DNA of 46,263 nt from a virus. Positions 1 through 7,593 of this stretch are shown here, piece after piece. How positions within the stretch are numbered: position 1 is the stretch's first letter; every line of letters begins with the position of its first letter. A program made the translations under genes and the position numbers. The notes below the pieces were generated by a model. The model was given only the letters and a program-made list of their open reading frames with translations, made no database searches and had not been told where the DNA came from. Location of the stretch: IMG/VR virus record IMGVR_UViG_3300042731_004634, positions 1-46,263 of that record; one strand, given 5' to 3'.

Positions 1-69
1 TGAAAACAATTTTTGAAATAATGACCGATAAATGGAATAAAAAAGCAACCGACGAATTTTGTCATATTA
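1..69. repeat. Terminal direct repeat, left copy
   Basis: Bases 1-69 are identical to 46195-46263. The repeat lies inside one reading frame that continues across the junction, so it is the overlap left by assembling a circular or circularly permuted genome. Short fixed physical ends are a less likely alternative. Confidence 0.9.
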
Positions 70-710
70 AAATTGATGATAAAATTAAACAAAATTATAT
101 TGATTATTTAGGCGATATTGATCTGGAAGATAAAACAGTCATTGATTACGGATGCGGAGGCGGATATTTAGGAAAATATTTGTTTAAAGAAAAAGGTATT
201 AAAAAATACATTGGCTTTGATATTTGCGATAAATCGATAAAGGCAGCAAAGAAAAATCTTAAATCATACGATGCAAAAATATATAAGGTGACCGAACATG
301 TAGACTTCTCACAATATAATGCCGATATATTTCTATCTTTTGAATGCATACAGCATTTCCCAACAGCATTATATTTGAATACTTTTTTGCAGACTGTAAA
401 TGATTCTAAGATACCAGAAATATTATTACAAATAAGGACCGGTAAAGTAACATTTGTTAAAAATAATGTAATGACATATATGTGCAAAATTCCAGATACA
501 ATTATTACAGGAAGATTAAAAAAATATGAATGGATCAGAAAGCAAAAATTTCATGATGGTTTGATAAAAAAAATGTCAATATATTTGAAAAGTAAAATAG
601 AAATAATTGTTGACGAAGTTGAAAAGGAATCTAAAAAAATATATGGTGAAGTGATAGGCGAAGGCAGAGAAGATGTTGTAATCGGTGAGAGTGAGGGAAA
701 AAATGACTAA
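1..710 (+). CDS. Class I SAM-dependent methyltransferase (5' end wraps from the window end)
   Basis: The first ATG inside the window is at 21. The frame stays open to position 1, and the right-end copy shows the true start at 46194 (MKTIFEIMTDK) behind an AAGGAG site, giving 236 residues. A Rossmann methyltransferase motif I (VIDYGCGGGYLG) lies at about residues 47-58, followed by the acidic ribose-binding strand YIGFDICD and a motif IV-like LSFECIQHFP. The substrate is unknown. The gene is the second of the glycan island, directly after the Maf-like glycosyltransferase, so a sugar or lipid-carrier substrate is more likely than DNA. No DNA methyltransferase DPPY or PC motif is visible. Confidence 0.85.
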   Translation, partial: KTIFEIMTDKWNKKATDEFCHIKIDDKIKQNYIDYLGDIDLEDKTVIDYGCGGGYLGKYLFKEKGIKKYIGFDICDKSIKAAKKNLKSYDAKIYKVTEHVDFSQYNADIFLSFECIQHFPTALYLNTFLQTVNDSKIPEILLQIRTGKVTFVKNNVMTYMCKIPDTIITGRLKKYEWIRKQKFHDGLIKKMSIYLKSKIEIIVDEVEKESKKIYGEVIGEGREDVVIGESEGKND

Positions 711-1026
711 ACAGGAATATAAAAATAAAAGACATTTAGAGAGATTATTTAAAAATCCTGTTATCAGACTACAAAAATTCTCTGAATTAACAAAATCATT
801 ATTATTTTTGTCCGCTTTTCAATCAATAGTAATTGTAGCGACAATAGACAAAAAAGAGATAAAAGCTGAAAAAATTGCTAATACGTGGATTGATTTTGCA
901 AATAATATTGTAAGACTATGGAGTATGAATCCGGAAAATAATATAGGCATTAAATCTGTTAAAGACGTATATATTAAATCTATGATTAGCATATTAAATG
1001 AAATAAAAATAAAAAAAGAGGCATAA
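703..1026 (+). CDS. Hypothetical protein
   Basis: 107 residues. I chose ATG 703 because GAGGG lies just upstream; it overlaps the stop of the methyltransferase by 6 bases. An upstream GTG at 685 is also possible. The protein is mixed helical with a hydrophobic central stretch (SLLFLSAFQSIVIVATI) that looks like a buried strand or helix rather than a clear membrane anchor. It lies between two methyltransferases in the glycan island; no family recognised. Confidence 0.7.
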   Translation: MTKQEYKNKRHLERLFKNPVIRLQKFSELTKSLLFLSAFQSIVIVATIDKKEIKAEKIANTWIDFANNIVRLWSMNPENNIGIKSVKDVYIKSMISILNEIKIKKEA

Positions 1027-1542
1027 ATGATTAAAGCAAGATCAACCGTAAAATCATTACAAGGACTTAGAGACTTATGTAAATATATCAAAAATACAAA
1101 AGAAATGTCTATAATTGAAATAGGTAGCTTTTCTGGCGAAAGCTCTGAAATATTCGCACAGAATTTTAAAGAAGTTTGGTGTGTGGATCCATGGGGTATT
1201 AAAACAGCAGATCCGGTTTTAAAACCGTTTATAAAAGATGCTGAAATACAGTTTAATAAACTATGTAAAAAATACCCTAATATAAAAAAGGTTAAAGAAT
1301 ATTCAATTAAGTTATCTGAAATAATAAACAGAACATTTGATGTAATATATATTGATGGGCTACATGATTATAAAAATGTATTTGCAGATATTAAAGCATG
1401 GAAACCGTATATTAAGAAACACATAGCAGGACATGACTATAGAAAAAATAAATTTCCAGGAGTTATAAAAGCCGTTAATCAGGCATTAGGAAAACCAGAT
1501 AAAGTATTTTGTGACTTTTCCTGGATAAAAAAGGTAAAATAA
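1027..1542 (+). CDS. Methyltransferase, Methyltransf_24-like
   Basis: 171 residues starting next to the preceding stop. SAM-binding motif I (IIEIGSFSGESSE) is at residues 29-41, the acidic strand VDPWG at 53-57, and the motif YIDGLHDYKN near 109. A distal GHDY follows. This order is typical of the small-molecule/sugar methyltransferases grouped as Methyltransf_24. Nothing indicates a nucleic-acid substrate. It likely methylates a glycan intermediate made by its neighbours; that is inferred from context. Confidence 0.8.
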   Translation: MIKARSTVKSLQGLRDLCKYIKNTKEMSIIEIGSFSGESSEIFAQNFKEVWCVDPWGIKTADPVLKPFIKDAEIQFNKLCKKYPNIKKVKEYSIKLSEIINRTFDVIYIDGLHDYKNVFADIKAWKPYIKKHIAGHDYRKNKFPGVIKAVNQALGKPDKVFCDFSWIKKVK

Positions 1543-2211
1543 ATGTTGTTAATTTCTATTCCTAAATCGGCCAGTACTTCACTCATGCAGACAATTGCGA
1601 AAATATTAAATATAAAATATCAAAATGGGATTAGTCGAAAAAAGTATGATAAAAGTTTGTTTTGTAATGGTTTTGAAGAAATGCAGGAATACCATGGCAC
1701 AACTATAAAAAGATCGAAAGAATTTTTGAAATTGTGGATAATGCGAAAAGATGTTATATACAAAGAACACTTATTGCCTACAAAAGATCATATTGAATAT
1801 ATAAAAGAAATTGATAAGCCTATTGTAATCTTGTTAAGGGATGTTAATCATGTGATTGATAATTATCAAAGATCCGTAGAAAAATATAAATCCGGGAAAA
1901 TGGGAGCCAGAGAGCAAAAAGGTTTGATAATAAAAAAACTCTGTAAATTGGATTATAAAAAGCTAAAAGAAGAATATAAAGAATTCAACGGGAAATGGTT
2001 ATCGTCTGATTTGGGAAGTAGAGCATTATACATAACCTTCAATGATTTGATATTAAGATATTTTGAAACTATGCGTAATATATTAGATCATTATGGTTAT
2101 CCGAATGCAAAAATAATACCGTTAATGAAAGCAAAGGGAAATCGGGGAGATTATAACACTTATACTGGTATAGGTGAAAAAAGATTAAAAAATAGACAGG
2201 CAGATAGATAA
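1543..2211 (+). CDS. Sulfotransferase-like protein, copy 1
   Basis: 222 residues. The N-terminus ISIPKSASTSLM has the form of the 5'-phosphosulfate-binding loop of PAPS-dependent sulfotransferases. ILLRDVNHVIDNYQR at about 96-110 corresponds to the 3'-phosphate-binding strand and helix (RxxxxxxxSY-like). It shares with the gene at 2729 the motif Y(K/R)EHLLPT and a C-terminal YTGIGxKRLK, so the two are paralogues. Predicted role: transfer of sulfate to a carbohydrate hydroxyl. The acceptor is unknown, and loss of catalysis cannot be excluded. Confidence 0.7.
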   Translation: MLLISIPKSASTSLMQTIAKILNIKYQNGISRKKYDKSLFCNGFEEMQEYHGTTIKRSKEFLKLWIMRKDVIYKEHLLPTKDHIEYIKEIDKPIVILLRDVNHVIDNYQRSVEKYKSGKMGAREQKGLIIKKLCKLDYKKLKEEYKEFNGKWLSSDLGSRALYITFNDLILRYFETMRNILDHYGYPNAKIIPLMKAKGNRGDYNTYTGIGEKRLKNRQADR

Positions 2212-2229
2212 ATTTATGGAGGTAGAAAG

Positions 2230-2508
2230 ATGATTTTAAAAATTGAAAATTTAAATAAGAATGGTTATTTTTATTTTGAAGCAGATGAGTTTGAATATTT
2301 TTCAAATACAATACAAAATATTAAAAAAATGGATTTGAAAAATATAGGATGGTTTATGAAAAATGATAAAAAAGAAGATAAAGAAGATAAAGAAGTTTTA
2401 TTATTTTTTTTATATGCTGAAAATAGGATAAATTATAAAGCTATTGTAACTGATAGGATATGCTATGTTATGAGTAGCAATGGGAAAACAATAGAAAGAA
2501 TAGGTTAA
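2230..2508 (+). CDS. Hypothetical protein
   Basis: 92 residues with a good GGAGG site upstream of ATG 2230. It is a mixed alpha/beta protein with a lysine/acidic repeat (KKEDKEDKEV) in mid-sequence. The region YFEADEFEYFSNTIQNIKKM looks like a small globular N-terminus. It lies between the two sulfotransferase-like paralogues; no family recognised. Confidence 0.65.
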   Translation: MILKIENLNKNGYFYFEADEFEYFSNTIQNIKKMDLKNIGWFMKNDKKEDKEDKEVLLFFLYAENRINYKAIVTDRICYVMSSNGKTIERIG

Positions 2509-2532
2509 TTAAATTGCCTGTCTATTTAATTA
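2506..2532 (+). other. Intergenic hairpin
   Basis: TAATTAAAT (2506-2514) pairs perfectly with ATTTAATTA (2524-2532) around a 9-base loop TGCCTGTCT. The stem is A/T only and overlaps the end of the preceding gene. It lacks a downstream T run, so it is more likely an mRNA stability or spacing element than a terminator. Confidence 0.45.
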
Positions 2533-2545
2533 TAAAGGAAAATAT

Positions 2546-2728
2546 ATGAAAATAATAATAAACGATTATACAAAACAAAAAGAGTTAGAATTTTATATAC
2601 CAGACGAAACAAGGTTTGATAATATTGCTTTAAAATTTCAAGATAGTGAACCAATTCATTATGATAAAAAAGATATTATTAAAGTTTGTAAAATAATATT
2701 AGAATTATATAAGGGGAATGGGGAATAA
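2546..2728 (+). CDS. Hypothetical protein
   Basis: 60 residues, preceded by AAAGGA. It has an N-terminal beta hairpin-like stretch (KIIINDYTKQKELEFYIPD) and a C-terminal helix ending KIILELYKGNGE. Its stop abuts the start of the second sulfotransferase-like gene, suggesting co-translation. No family recognised. Confidence 0.6.
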   Translation: MKIIINDYTKQKELEFYIPDETRFDNIALKFQDSEPIHYDKKDIIKVCKIILELYKGNGE

Positions 2729-3304
2729 ATGTTAATAATATCACAAACAAAAAGCGCAAGTTCTTCATTATTATACACATTATCAGAAATGATGAAAATA
2801 AAGGCACATCCGGGAACAAAGAGAAAAGATTTTCATATTTTAGATGATGGTTATGAACAATTACAAAAATATCACACTCTTATATTTGAAAGATCGCCTT
2901 TGGATATAATGAAAATGATAACAAGCAAAAAATTATTATATAGAGAACACTTATTACCAACTCAAAGAGTGTTTAAAATATTGGATAAACATAAAAATTT
3001 TATTGTCTTGTTAAGAAATCCATTTGACAGTTATGATAATTACCGAAGGGTTTTAGAAAAAACAAACGAAATAAATGAGGCTGTCTTAGATGATCTAATA
3101 CATTTCAATGAAGGATATAAGGAATATATAAAAACTCGTCCTGACATATTGACAATAAATTATGAAGATCTAATTATCGATTACAATAAAACAATGGATA
3201 AAGTAAGAAAATACTGGAATATTAAATCTAAAATAATTAAATTAAAAAAAGTTAAGTATACCGGAATAGGTATAAAAAGATTAAAAGGGGGTTATAATGA
3301 ATGA
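2729..3304 (+). CDS. Sulfotransferase-like protein, copy 2
   Basis: 191 residues; GGGGA precedes ATG 2729. The P-loop-like IISQTKSASSSLL is at residues 3-15, the 3'-phosphate motif FIVLLRNPFDSYDNYRR at about 91-107, and the C-terminal YTGIGIKRLKG matches copy 1. The serine and tyrosine after LLRNP fit the sulfotransferase signature better than in copy 1. The two paralogues differ strongly elsewhere, suggesting separate acceptors. The end overlaps the next gene by 8 bases. Confidence 0.7.
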   Translation: MLIISQTKSASSSLLYTLSEMMKIKAHPGTKRKDFHILDDGYEQLQKYHTLIFERSPLDIMKMITSKKLLYREHLLPTQRVFKILDKHKNFIVLLRNPFDSYDNYRRVLEKTNEINEAVLDDLIHFNEGYKEYIKTRPDILTINYEDLIIDYNKTMDKVRKYWNIKSKIIKLKKVKYTGIGIKRLKGGYNE

Positions 3305-3896
3305 AACATTAGACGTTGAAAAATATGTAAAAGAACCGATAAAAGAGAATTTAAAAACTCTTTTTAGTCATCTTGGTCGTTATTATTATGCAATTAAGAA
3401 GTTAAAAATAGATAAAGACGATACTGTAATGGATATTGGATGCGGTGAAGGTTATGGAAGTTATTTGATAAGTAAAAAAGCAAAGCTTGTTTTAGGCGTC
3501 GATATAAAACACGAAGTTTTAAAAAAAGCAGCTGAAAACTTTGCGCATGAATACTTATACTTCTCAACATATGAATATTATAAGAAATTGAAATTAAAAA
3601 TCAATAAAATTATATGTCTTGAAACAATTGAACATATGACAAAAAAAAAGATAGAATTATTTTTAGAAAATATTTTATCCGGGTTTCAAGGTGAAATATT
3701 TTTGTCTTTTCCGGTCGGGAATAATAACCCATGCAAATATAATAAATATCATAAATGTGAACCTTCAATTGAATATATCGAATCATTATTGGCTAAAAAT
3801 AATTATACCGAAATAGAAATTGAAGTTGATGATTTTGAAAATAATTATGGTTATGAGCAGGTTTTTTGTTTCATAAAGGCAAAGGAATTGTCATGA
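3297..3896 (+). CDS. Class I SAM-dependent methyltransferase (Methyltransf_11/UbiG-like)
   Basis: 199 residues. Motif I VMDIGCGEGYGS is at 44-55, the acidic strand VLGVDIKHEVLKKA near 66-79, and motif IV-like IICLETIEHM near 102. This is the third and most canonical methyltransferase of the island. The C-terminal half contains FLSFPVGNNNPCKYNKYH, resembling the substrate-side loops of sugar and hydroxyacid methyltransferases. Starts inside the end of the preceding gene. Confidence 0.85.
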   Translation: MNETLDVEKYVKEPIKENLKTLFSHLGRYYYAIKKLKIDKDDTVMDIGCGEGYGSYLISKKAKLVLGVDIKHEVLKKAAENFAHEYLYFSTYEYYKKLKLKINKIICLETIEHMTKKKIELFLENILSGFQGEIFLSFPVGNNNPCKYNKYHKCEPSIEYIESLLAKNNYTEIEIEVDDFENNYGYEQVFCFIKAKELS

Positions 3897-4030
3897 AACT
3901 AATTGAGGAAATAGGATGTAATCATAAAGATAATCTTGATGAAATTGAAAAAGCATTGAGGTTCAAGCAAAAAGATATACTTGATTGCGAATTAAAACAA
4001 AGACAAAAATTAAAAAGGGTTATAAAATGA
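3893..4030 (+). CDS. NeuB N-terminal remnant (sialic acid synthase-like fragment)
   Basis: 45 residues. ATG 3893 overlaps the previous stop; the stop at 4028 overlaps the next start. The protein begins with IEEIGCNHKDNLDEIEKAL and continues RFKQKDIL. This matches the opening of N-acetylneuraminate synthase enzymes (IAEIGxNHxGD...AK...VKFQKRD), where the intact enzyme has about 340 residues. The rest of the TIM barrel and the antifreeze-like domain are missing, so it cannot be an active synthase. It precedes a cytidylyltransferase, the usual NeuB-NeuA order, so I read it as a deletion relic still carrying start and stop codons. It could alternatively be an unrelated small protein. Confidence 0.6.
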   Translation: MKLIEEIGCNHKDNLDEIEKALRFKQKDILDCELKQRQKLKRVIK

Positions 4031-4698
4031 ATATTGCTTTGATACCTGCCAGGGGTGGGAGTGAAAGAATAAAAAATAAAAATATAAAAAAGTTCAATAA
4101 AAAACCATTGATATATTGGATATGTAAATCAGTAGAGGAATCTATATTATTCGATGTGGGTTATGTTTCAACAGATAGCGAAAAAATTAAAAATACAGTT
4201 CTTGGATTTGGATTTAAAAAAATTAAAATTATAAATAGGTGTAAAGAAGCCTCGACAAATTATGCAACTGCACATCATGTAATATTAGATTTTTTAAATA
4301 ATATTGATTATAAATTTTCTTATTTAGCCTATTTAAATCCGACAAGTCCTTTTTTTACATATCAATATCTTGATGCTTCATTAAAAGAGCTTATTAAATC
4401 AACAAAAGATAGTCAATTATGCGTAGTTAAGCAAAATCGATTTCAATGGCATGAGACAGGATACCCAAAAAATTATAAAATATTTAATCGTCCTAGAACA
4501 CAAGATATGAAAGCTGATTTAATTGAAGTTGGCGCATGTTATATACAAACTTATAATAATTTAATAAAATTTAAAGATATTTTAGGTGGTGTTATAAATT
4601 TAATTGAACTTCCTGAATATTTTTATTTTGAATTAGACAATCCTTTGGAGTGGACAATAATGAGTACAATAAATAGAAAATTAGGATTATTAAAATGA
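4027..4698 (+). CDS. neuA: Acylneuraminate cytidylyltransferase (CMP-nonulosonate synthetase)
   Basis: 223 residues from ATG 4027, which overlaps the previous stop as ATGA; an in-frame start at 3985 would add 14 basic residues with no ribosome site. The N-terminal IALIPARGGSERIKNKNI is the signature nucleotide-binding loop of CMP-sialic, pseudaminic or legionaminic acid synthetases. LAYLNPTSPFF corresponds to the conserved LxPTSP segment. It would charge a nine-carbon acidic sugar with CMP for transfer to a glycan. The free sugar must come from the host, because only a NeuB fragment is present. The exact sugar cannot be told from sequence alone. Confidence 0.85.
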   Translation: MNIALIPARGGSERIKNKNIKKFNKKPLIYWICKSVEESILFDVGYVSTDSEKIKNTVLGFGFKKIKIINRCKEASTNYATAHHVILDFLNNIDYKFSYLAYLNPTSPFFTYQYLDASLKELIKSTKDSQLCVVKQNRFQWHETGYPKNYKIFNRPRTQDMKADLIEVGACYIQTYNNLIKFKDILGGVINLIELPEYFYFELDNPLEWTIMSTINRKLGLLK

Positions 4699-4997
4699 CA
4701 TTTGTTATAGATATTGACGATACGTTATTGCGATGTGATAATCAAATGTGTATGCACTGCGGAGATAAGAAATATCTTAATCCAAAGCCATTACAGCAAG
4801 AAATAGATTTGGTTAACAAGAAATACAAAGATGGGCATACAATAATACTGCATACGGGCCGGGGATGGGATCAATATGAAATAACTATTATGCAATTGAA
4901 AAAGTTTGGCATAAAATATCATCAATTAGTATGCGGAAAGCCGATTGGCATATATGTTGATAAAGATTCAATTACAAGCTTACGAGAATTGGATTGA
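4695..4997 (+). CDS. HAD-superfamily phosphatase
   Basis: 100 residues; ATG overlaps the previous stop. HAD motif I DIDDT is at residues 6-10, motif II-like ILHTGRG at 51-57, and a C-terminal lysine and acidic pair in KPIGIYVDKD at 82-91. It has no large cap domain, as in the small HAD proteins of capsule and nonulosonate gene clusters. It contains CMHC (19-22), an unusual cysteine pair. Likely role: removal of phosphate from a sugar intermediate. It is the last gene of the island. Confidence 0.8.
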   Translation: MTFVIDIDDTLLRCDNQMCMHCGDKKYLNPKPLQQEIDLVNKKYKDGHTIILHTGRGWDQYEITIMQLKKFGIKYHQLVCGKPIGIYVDKDSITSLRELD

Positions 4998-5002
4998 TTT
5001 TT

Positions 5003-5033
5003 TTGACTATTTATTATATATTTAGATTATAAT
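5003..5033 (+). promoter_or_regulatory. Candidate sigma70 promoter for the neck/tail operon
   Basis: TTGACT (5003-5008) and TATAAT (5028-5033) with a long 19-base spacer. A start about 7 bases after the -10 would fall at 5040-5041, exactly on the ATG of the next gene, implying a leaderless transcript. The spacer length lowers confidence; the -10 match is perfect. Confidence 0.45.
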
Positions 5034-5040
5034 TTGGTGC

Positions 5041-5442
5041 ATGATTCCTAAGCAGATCAAAGCCGGGTTAGTAGAGAGTGGAGAGCTTTCTATTGATCCG
5101 GTTTTTTCTGTTTTAAGAGGGCTTATGATTTACGGAACTGACAAAATAAAAATCGTTAATGTATCGACTGATAAATATGGAGTTAAAACAAGAACCGTAA
5201 ATGATGAAATAGACGCAAGGATTAAGGATACTAACAGGCTTATAATTAACAATCGAGGTGAGCAGGTAGTCGGATTTGCAGTTATTATGATAGAAAAAGG
5301 AAATACTGTAAATTATGGAGATGAAATACTCATAACTAAAAGATGGGGGAAAGATTACAAATTGAAAGATAAATATTTTAAAATACAAAAAATTGAAGAT
5401 ATTGGCGGTTTTTCATCTTCTTATATTAGGGTTACATTATGA
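5041..5442 (+). CDS. Neck / head-tail connector protein
   Basis: 133 residues, a beta-rich small protein directly after the head region and before the HK97 gp10-like gene, the slot of head-completion/connector proteins. No ribosome site is visible before ATG 5041; it may be leaderless (promoter at 5003). An alternative start, ATG 5126, has AAGAGG upstream but would remove a plausible N-terminal segment. Motifs such as RLIINNRGEQVVGFAVIMIEKG and RWGKDYKLKDKYFKIQKIED fit an OB/barrel-like fold. Family assignment rests mainly on position. Confidence 0.6.
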   Translation: MIPKQIKAGLVESGELSIDPVFSVLRGLMIYGTDKIKIVNVSTDKYGVKTRTVNDEIDARIKDTNRLIINNRGEQVVGFAVIMIEKGNTVNYGDEILITKRWGKDYKLKDKYFKIQKIEDIGGFSSSYIRVTL

Positions 5443-5948
5443 GTAATAATAGAGAAATAATTAACGAAATAGCAAATAAATTCCCGAAACTTGTAAGGCA
5501 AGAACAAAATGCAGCTGAAAAAGCAGCTGGCGCAGTAGGATTGCAGCTTCTTAATTTTTGCGCGAATGGGAGTCCTAACGAATCGGTACAGCCCCCGATT
5601 GATACAGGTTATTTGCGAGGCTCAGGGAGTGTTTTTGTCAATGGAAAGCACATTAGTTCAACACCGCCTGTTAATGGTCAGGGCGAGCCATTGGAAAGTT
5701 TTTCGACTTCAATAATAGACAATGAATATGCAATAGATATTATATACAATACAGAATATGCAGCCAGGATGCATGAAGGAGACTGGATACCCGGTGGAAA
5801 AGTACCTAGCAAAGCTTCAAAAAATAATCCGGCTATTTTGCAGAATGTCGGTAACAAATGGATAGAAAAACATCTACTCGCAGACGGTGAAGATCTTATA
5901 ATGTTGTTTGGGAATAGGATGTTTAAATATTTTTTTTCGAGGGGATAA
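5439..5948 (+). CDS. Minor tail/head-joining protein, HK97 gp10-like
   Basis: 169 residues. The core PIDTGYLRGSGSVFV followed by YNTEYAARMHEGDW and a C-terminal NKWIEKHL is the recurring pattern of HK97 gp10-like proteins (TGxLRxS, YAxxxHEG). These act at the head-tail interface or tail assembly. Overlaps the upstream stop as ATGA. The order gp10-like, tail terminator, major tail protein is the classic siphovirus arrangement. Confidence 0.8.
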   Translation: MSNNREIINEIANKFPKLVRQEQNAAEKAAGAVGLQLLNFCANGSPNESVQPPIDTGYLRGSGSVFVNGKHISSTPPVNGQGEPLESFSTSIIDNEYAIDIIYNTEYAARMHEGDWIPGGKVPSKASKNNPAILQNVGNKWIEKHLLADGEDLIMLFGNRMFKYFFSRG

Positions 5949-6358
5949 TGATATATCAATTGAGACAGGATATCGAAAATAATTTCCCGGGCGAAAATAT
6001 ATTTGCAAATTTGATCAACAAGATTGATCCTGAGTTGATATTACCTGATAGATTAGTACAGTTAAGGGAAGAAACGGGAATTGTACAGCCTCGTACGGGA
6101 TATACAACAAAAAGACTGCAAGTTATTTGCAGAGATATAGACCCTGTTAAGGCTCGAAAATTAGCATTAGATATTTTCAAATATCTTAATGATAAATATA
6201 GTATTACTTTGCCATCTGTCACAGTTGACGGAGATGTTTACCCGGAAGTTTTTATTTTACAAATTTCCGCAGATGCAGAACCGCAAATATTAGGTGAAGA
6301 TGAAGAAGGACGACCAGAGTTTACAACAAATTTTAGAATTATTTACAGGAGGACATAA
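5948..6358 (+). CDS. Tail terminator / tail completion protein
   Basis: 136 residues; its start and its stop each overlap the neighbouring gene by one base (TAATG). An alpha/beta pattern with PRTGYTTKRLQVICRD and a C-terminal strand FTTNFRIIYRRT resembles the small minor_capsid_3/tail terminator proteins that close the tail tube. Position between gp10-like and major tail genes supports this. Direct sequence evidence is moderate. Confidence 0.7.
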   Translation: MIYQLRQDIENNFPGENIFANLINKIDPELILPDRLVQLREETGIVQPRTGYTTKRLQVICRDIDPVKARKLALDIFKYLNDKYSITLPSVTVDGDVYPEVFILQISADAEPQILGEDEEGRPEFTTNFRIIYRRT

Positions 6359-6882
6359 TGTCTAATATTATAACAAAAGAATTGGCCGTTGTTGATTTGT
6401 TTTACAAAAAAACATATCTTGGAAAGACAAGTGGTGGAACTACCTGGACAATAGAAGTTGACGAAAAAGAAATAATGAAAGATCAGTTAGGCACTAAGCC
6501 GGCAGATCTATTAAGGACCGGTATAAGTCATATGATTACAACCTCGCTTTCGGAAGGTACACCGATAAGATTATCAACAGTTGATAGGAATATGATAACA
6601 ACAGGAGCAGGGCTTTCACTAGATTTTTCAGCAAAATTATTTACATCGTCATTAGAAGATGCAGGTCCGTTAGTATTGAAAGATATTAACGATAATTCAA
6701 TCGGTGGAAAACTTAAGTTTTATCTTGCGAGTGCAAAATTGACAGGTGAGGTATCTTTTGGCCCGGATCAACAAAAGATATACGGTGTTGAATTCTATTG
6801 TTTCAGAAATGAAGTCTATGATTCTTTCGGTTACTATGGCGATCCTGCGTCATTAGGTCTTGGTTCAATAGACGGAGAATAA
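6358..6882 (+). CDS. Major tail tube protein
   Basis: 174 residues. Beta-rich with TFDL-like strands, no cysteine-rich or catalytic motifs, and a glycine-rich acidic C-terminus (DPASLGLGSIDGE). It sits immediately before the tail assembly chaperone pair, the invariant position of the tube protein. The size fits a single tube domain. Packs as hexameric rings in the tail; that role is from family knowledge and synteny. Confidence 0.75.
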   Translation: MSNIITKELAVVDLFYKKTYLGKTSGGTTWTIEVDEKEIMKDQLGTKPADLLRTGISHMITTSLSEGTPIRLSTVDRNMITTGAGLSLDFSAKLFTSSLEDAGPLVLKDINDNSIGGKLKFYLASAKLTGEVSFGPDQQKIYGVEFYCFRNEVYDSFGYYGDPASLGLGSIDGE

Positions 6883-6883
6883 T

Positions 6884-7234
6884 ATGGCAAAATTTATTAT
6901 CGAAGATGCTTATGAACCAATAGAATTTGGTATCAAAAATAAAGAAGGTGAAATTTTTGAATGTCAAACACTATTTCGGACAACAGAAGAAAATATAAAA
7001 ATTGAAAAGTTAATGAGAGATCCTATACCTCATTTTGACAAAAACGATAACTTAATCAATGAAGACGAAATGAATAAAACAAAAAACGAAAGACTAATTA
7101 AGGCTATTGTAATTATGGCAGGAAAAGATGAAGTGTTTTGGAAACAGTTTTCAAATAATGCATTAAGTAGAGTATTAGATTATATAAGAGATAGTGAAGA
7201 AGAAAAATATAAAAAAAAACAGGGAAAGAAGTAA
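6884..7234 (+). CDS. Tail assembly chaperone, short form (gpG-like)
   Basis: 116 residues, one base after the tube protein. A small acidic/helical protein (IEDAYEPIEFGIKNKEGEIF... NALSRVLDYIRDSEEEKYK) placed between tube and tape measure genes. It ends after a run of nine adenines (7211-7219) where -1 slippage joins it to the downstream frame. Known function of the family: binding the tape measure during tail assembly. Confidence 0.8.
   Translation: MAKFIIEDAYEPIEFGIKNKEGEIFECQTLFRTTEENIKIEKLMRDPIPHFDKNDNLINEDEMNKTKNERLIKAIVIMAGKDEVFWKQFSNNALSRVLDYIRDSEEEKYKKKQGKK
7211..7219 (+). other. Candidate -1 frameshift slippery run (A9)
   Basis: Nine adenines read AAA AAA AAA CAG in the gpG-like frame. 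Slippage by -1 gives AAA AAA ACA GGG and enters the open frame running to 7593. The -1 frame has a stop at 7210-7212, so the shift must occur within this run or before the zero-frame stop at 7232. Confidence 0.75.
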
Positions 7235-7593
7235 ATACTTTAAAATGGATATGGATTTTAAGAAAAAGGTTTACGCTTGATGAGATAGAAAAAATACTTA
7301 AAACAAATGTAAATGTTATAAGATTTTTTTTAAATGAACATGAAGAAGAAGAAAAGAAAAAACGGGCTTTGTTTAGGCATGATATCGCAGAAGCTGTTTT
7401 TATGGCTTATTGTGGAGCGCAACCGGTTGAAAAAGGTAAAGCAAATAAATCTTTTAATAATTTTAAAAAGTTTTTAAAGGATCTTAAAAAAGAGTTTATG
7501 GATGGATTCGACGAATTGAATTATAAAAAAATGGTCGAAGAAGGTAAAAAAACCTGGGCAGAATTAAAAGGTAAAAGAAAGGTTAAATTTTAA
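7213..7593 (+). CDS. Tail assembly chaperone extension (gpT-like, made by -1 frameshift)
   Basis: This frame is open from 7213 to 7593 but has no plausible start codon or ribosome site of its own. Joined to the gpG-like frame at the A9 run it gives a fusion of about 236 residues. The extension begins TGKEVNTLKWIWILRKRFTL, continues with LDEIEKILKTN and an E/K-rich helix, and ends GKTWAELKGKRKVKF-like. It matches lambda gpGT in order, size and shift direction. The stop overlaps the tape measure start as TAATG. Confidence 0.8.
   Translation, partial: KKTGKEVNTLKWIWILRKRFTLDEIEKILKTNVNVIRFFLNEHEEEEKKKRALFRHDIAEAVFMAYCGAQPVEKGKANKSFNNFKKFLKDLKKEFMDGFDELNYKKMVEEGKKTWAELKGKRKVKF

Noticed and set aside
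146-487. Minus-strand open frame of 113 codons opposite the methyltransferase, and other minus frames throughout
   Set aside because: All minus frames lie opposite well-supported + genes, lack ribosome sites and have composition expected from complementing AT-rich coding DNA.
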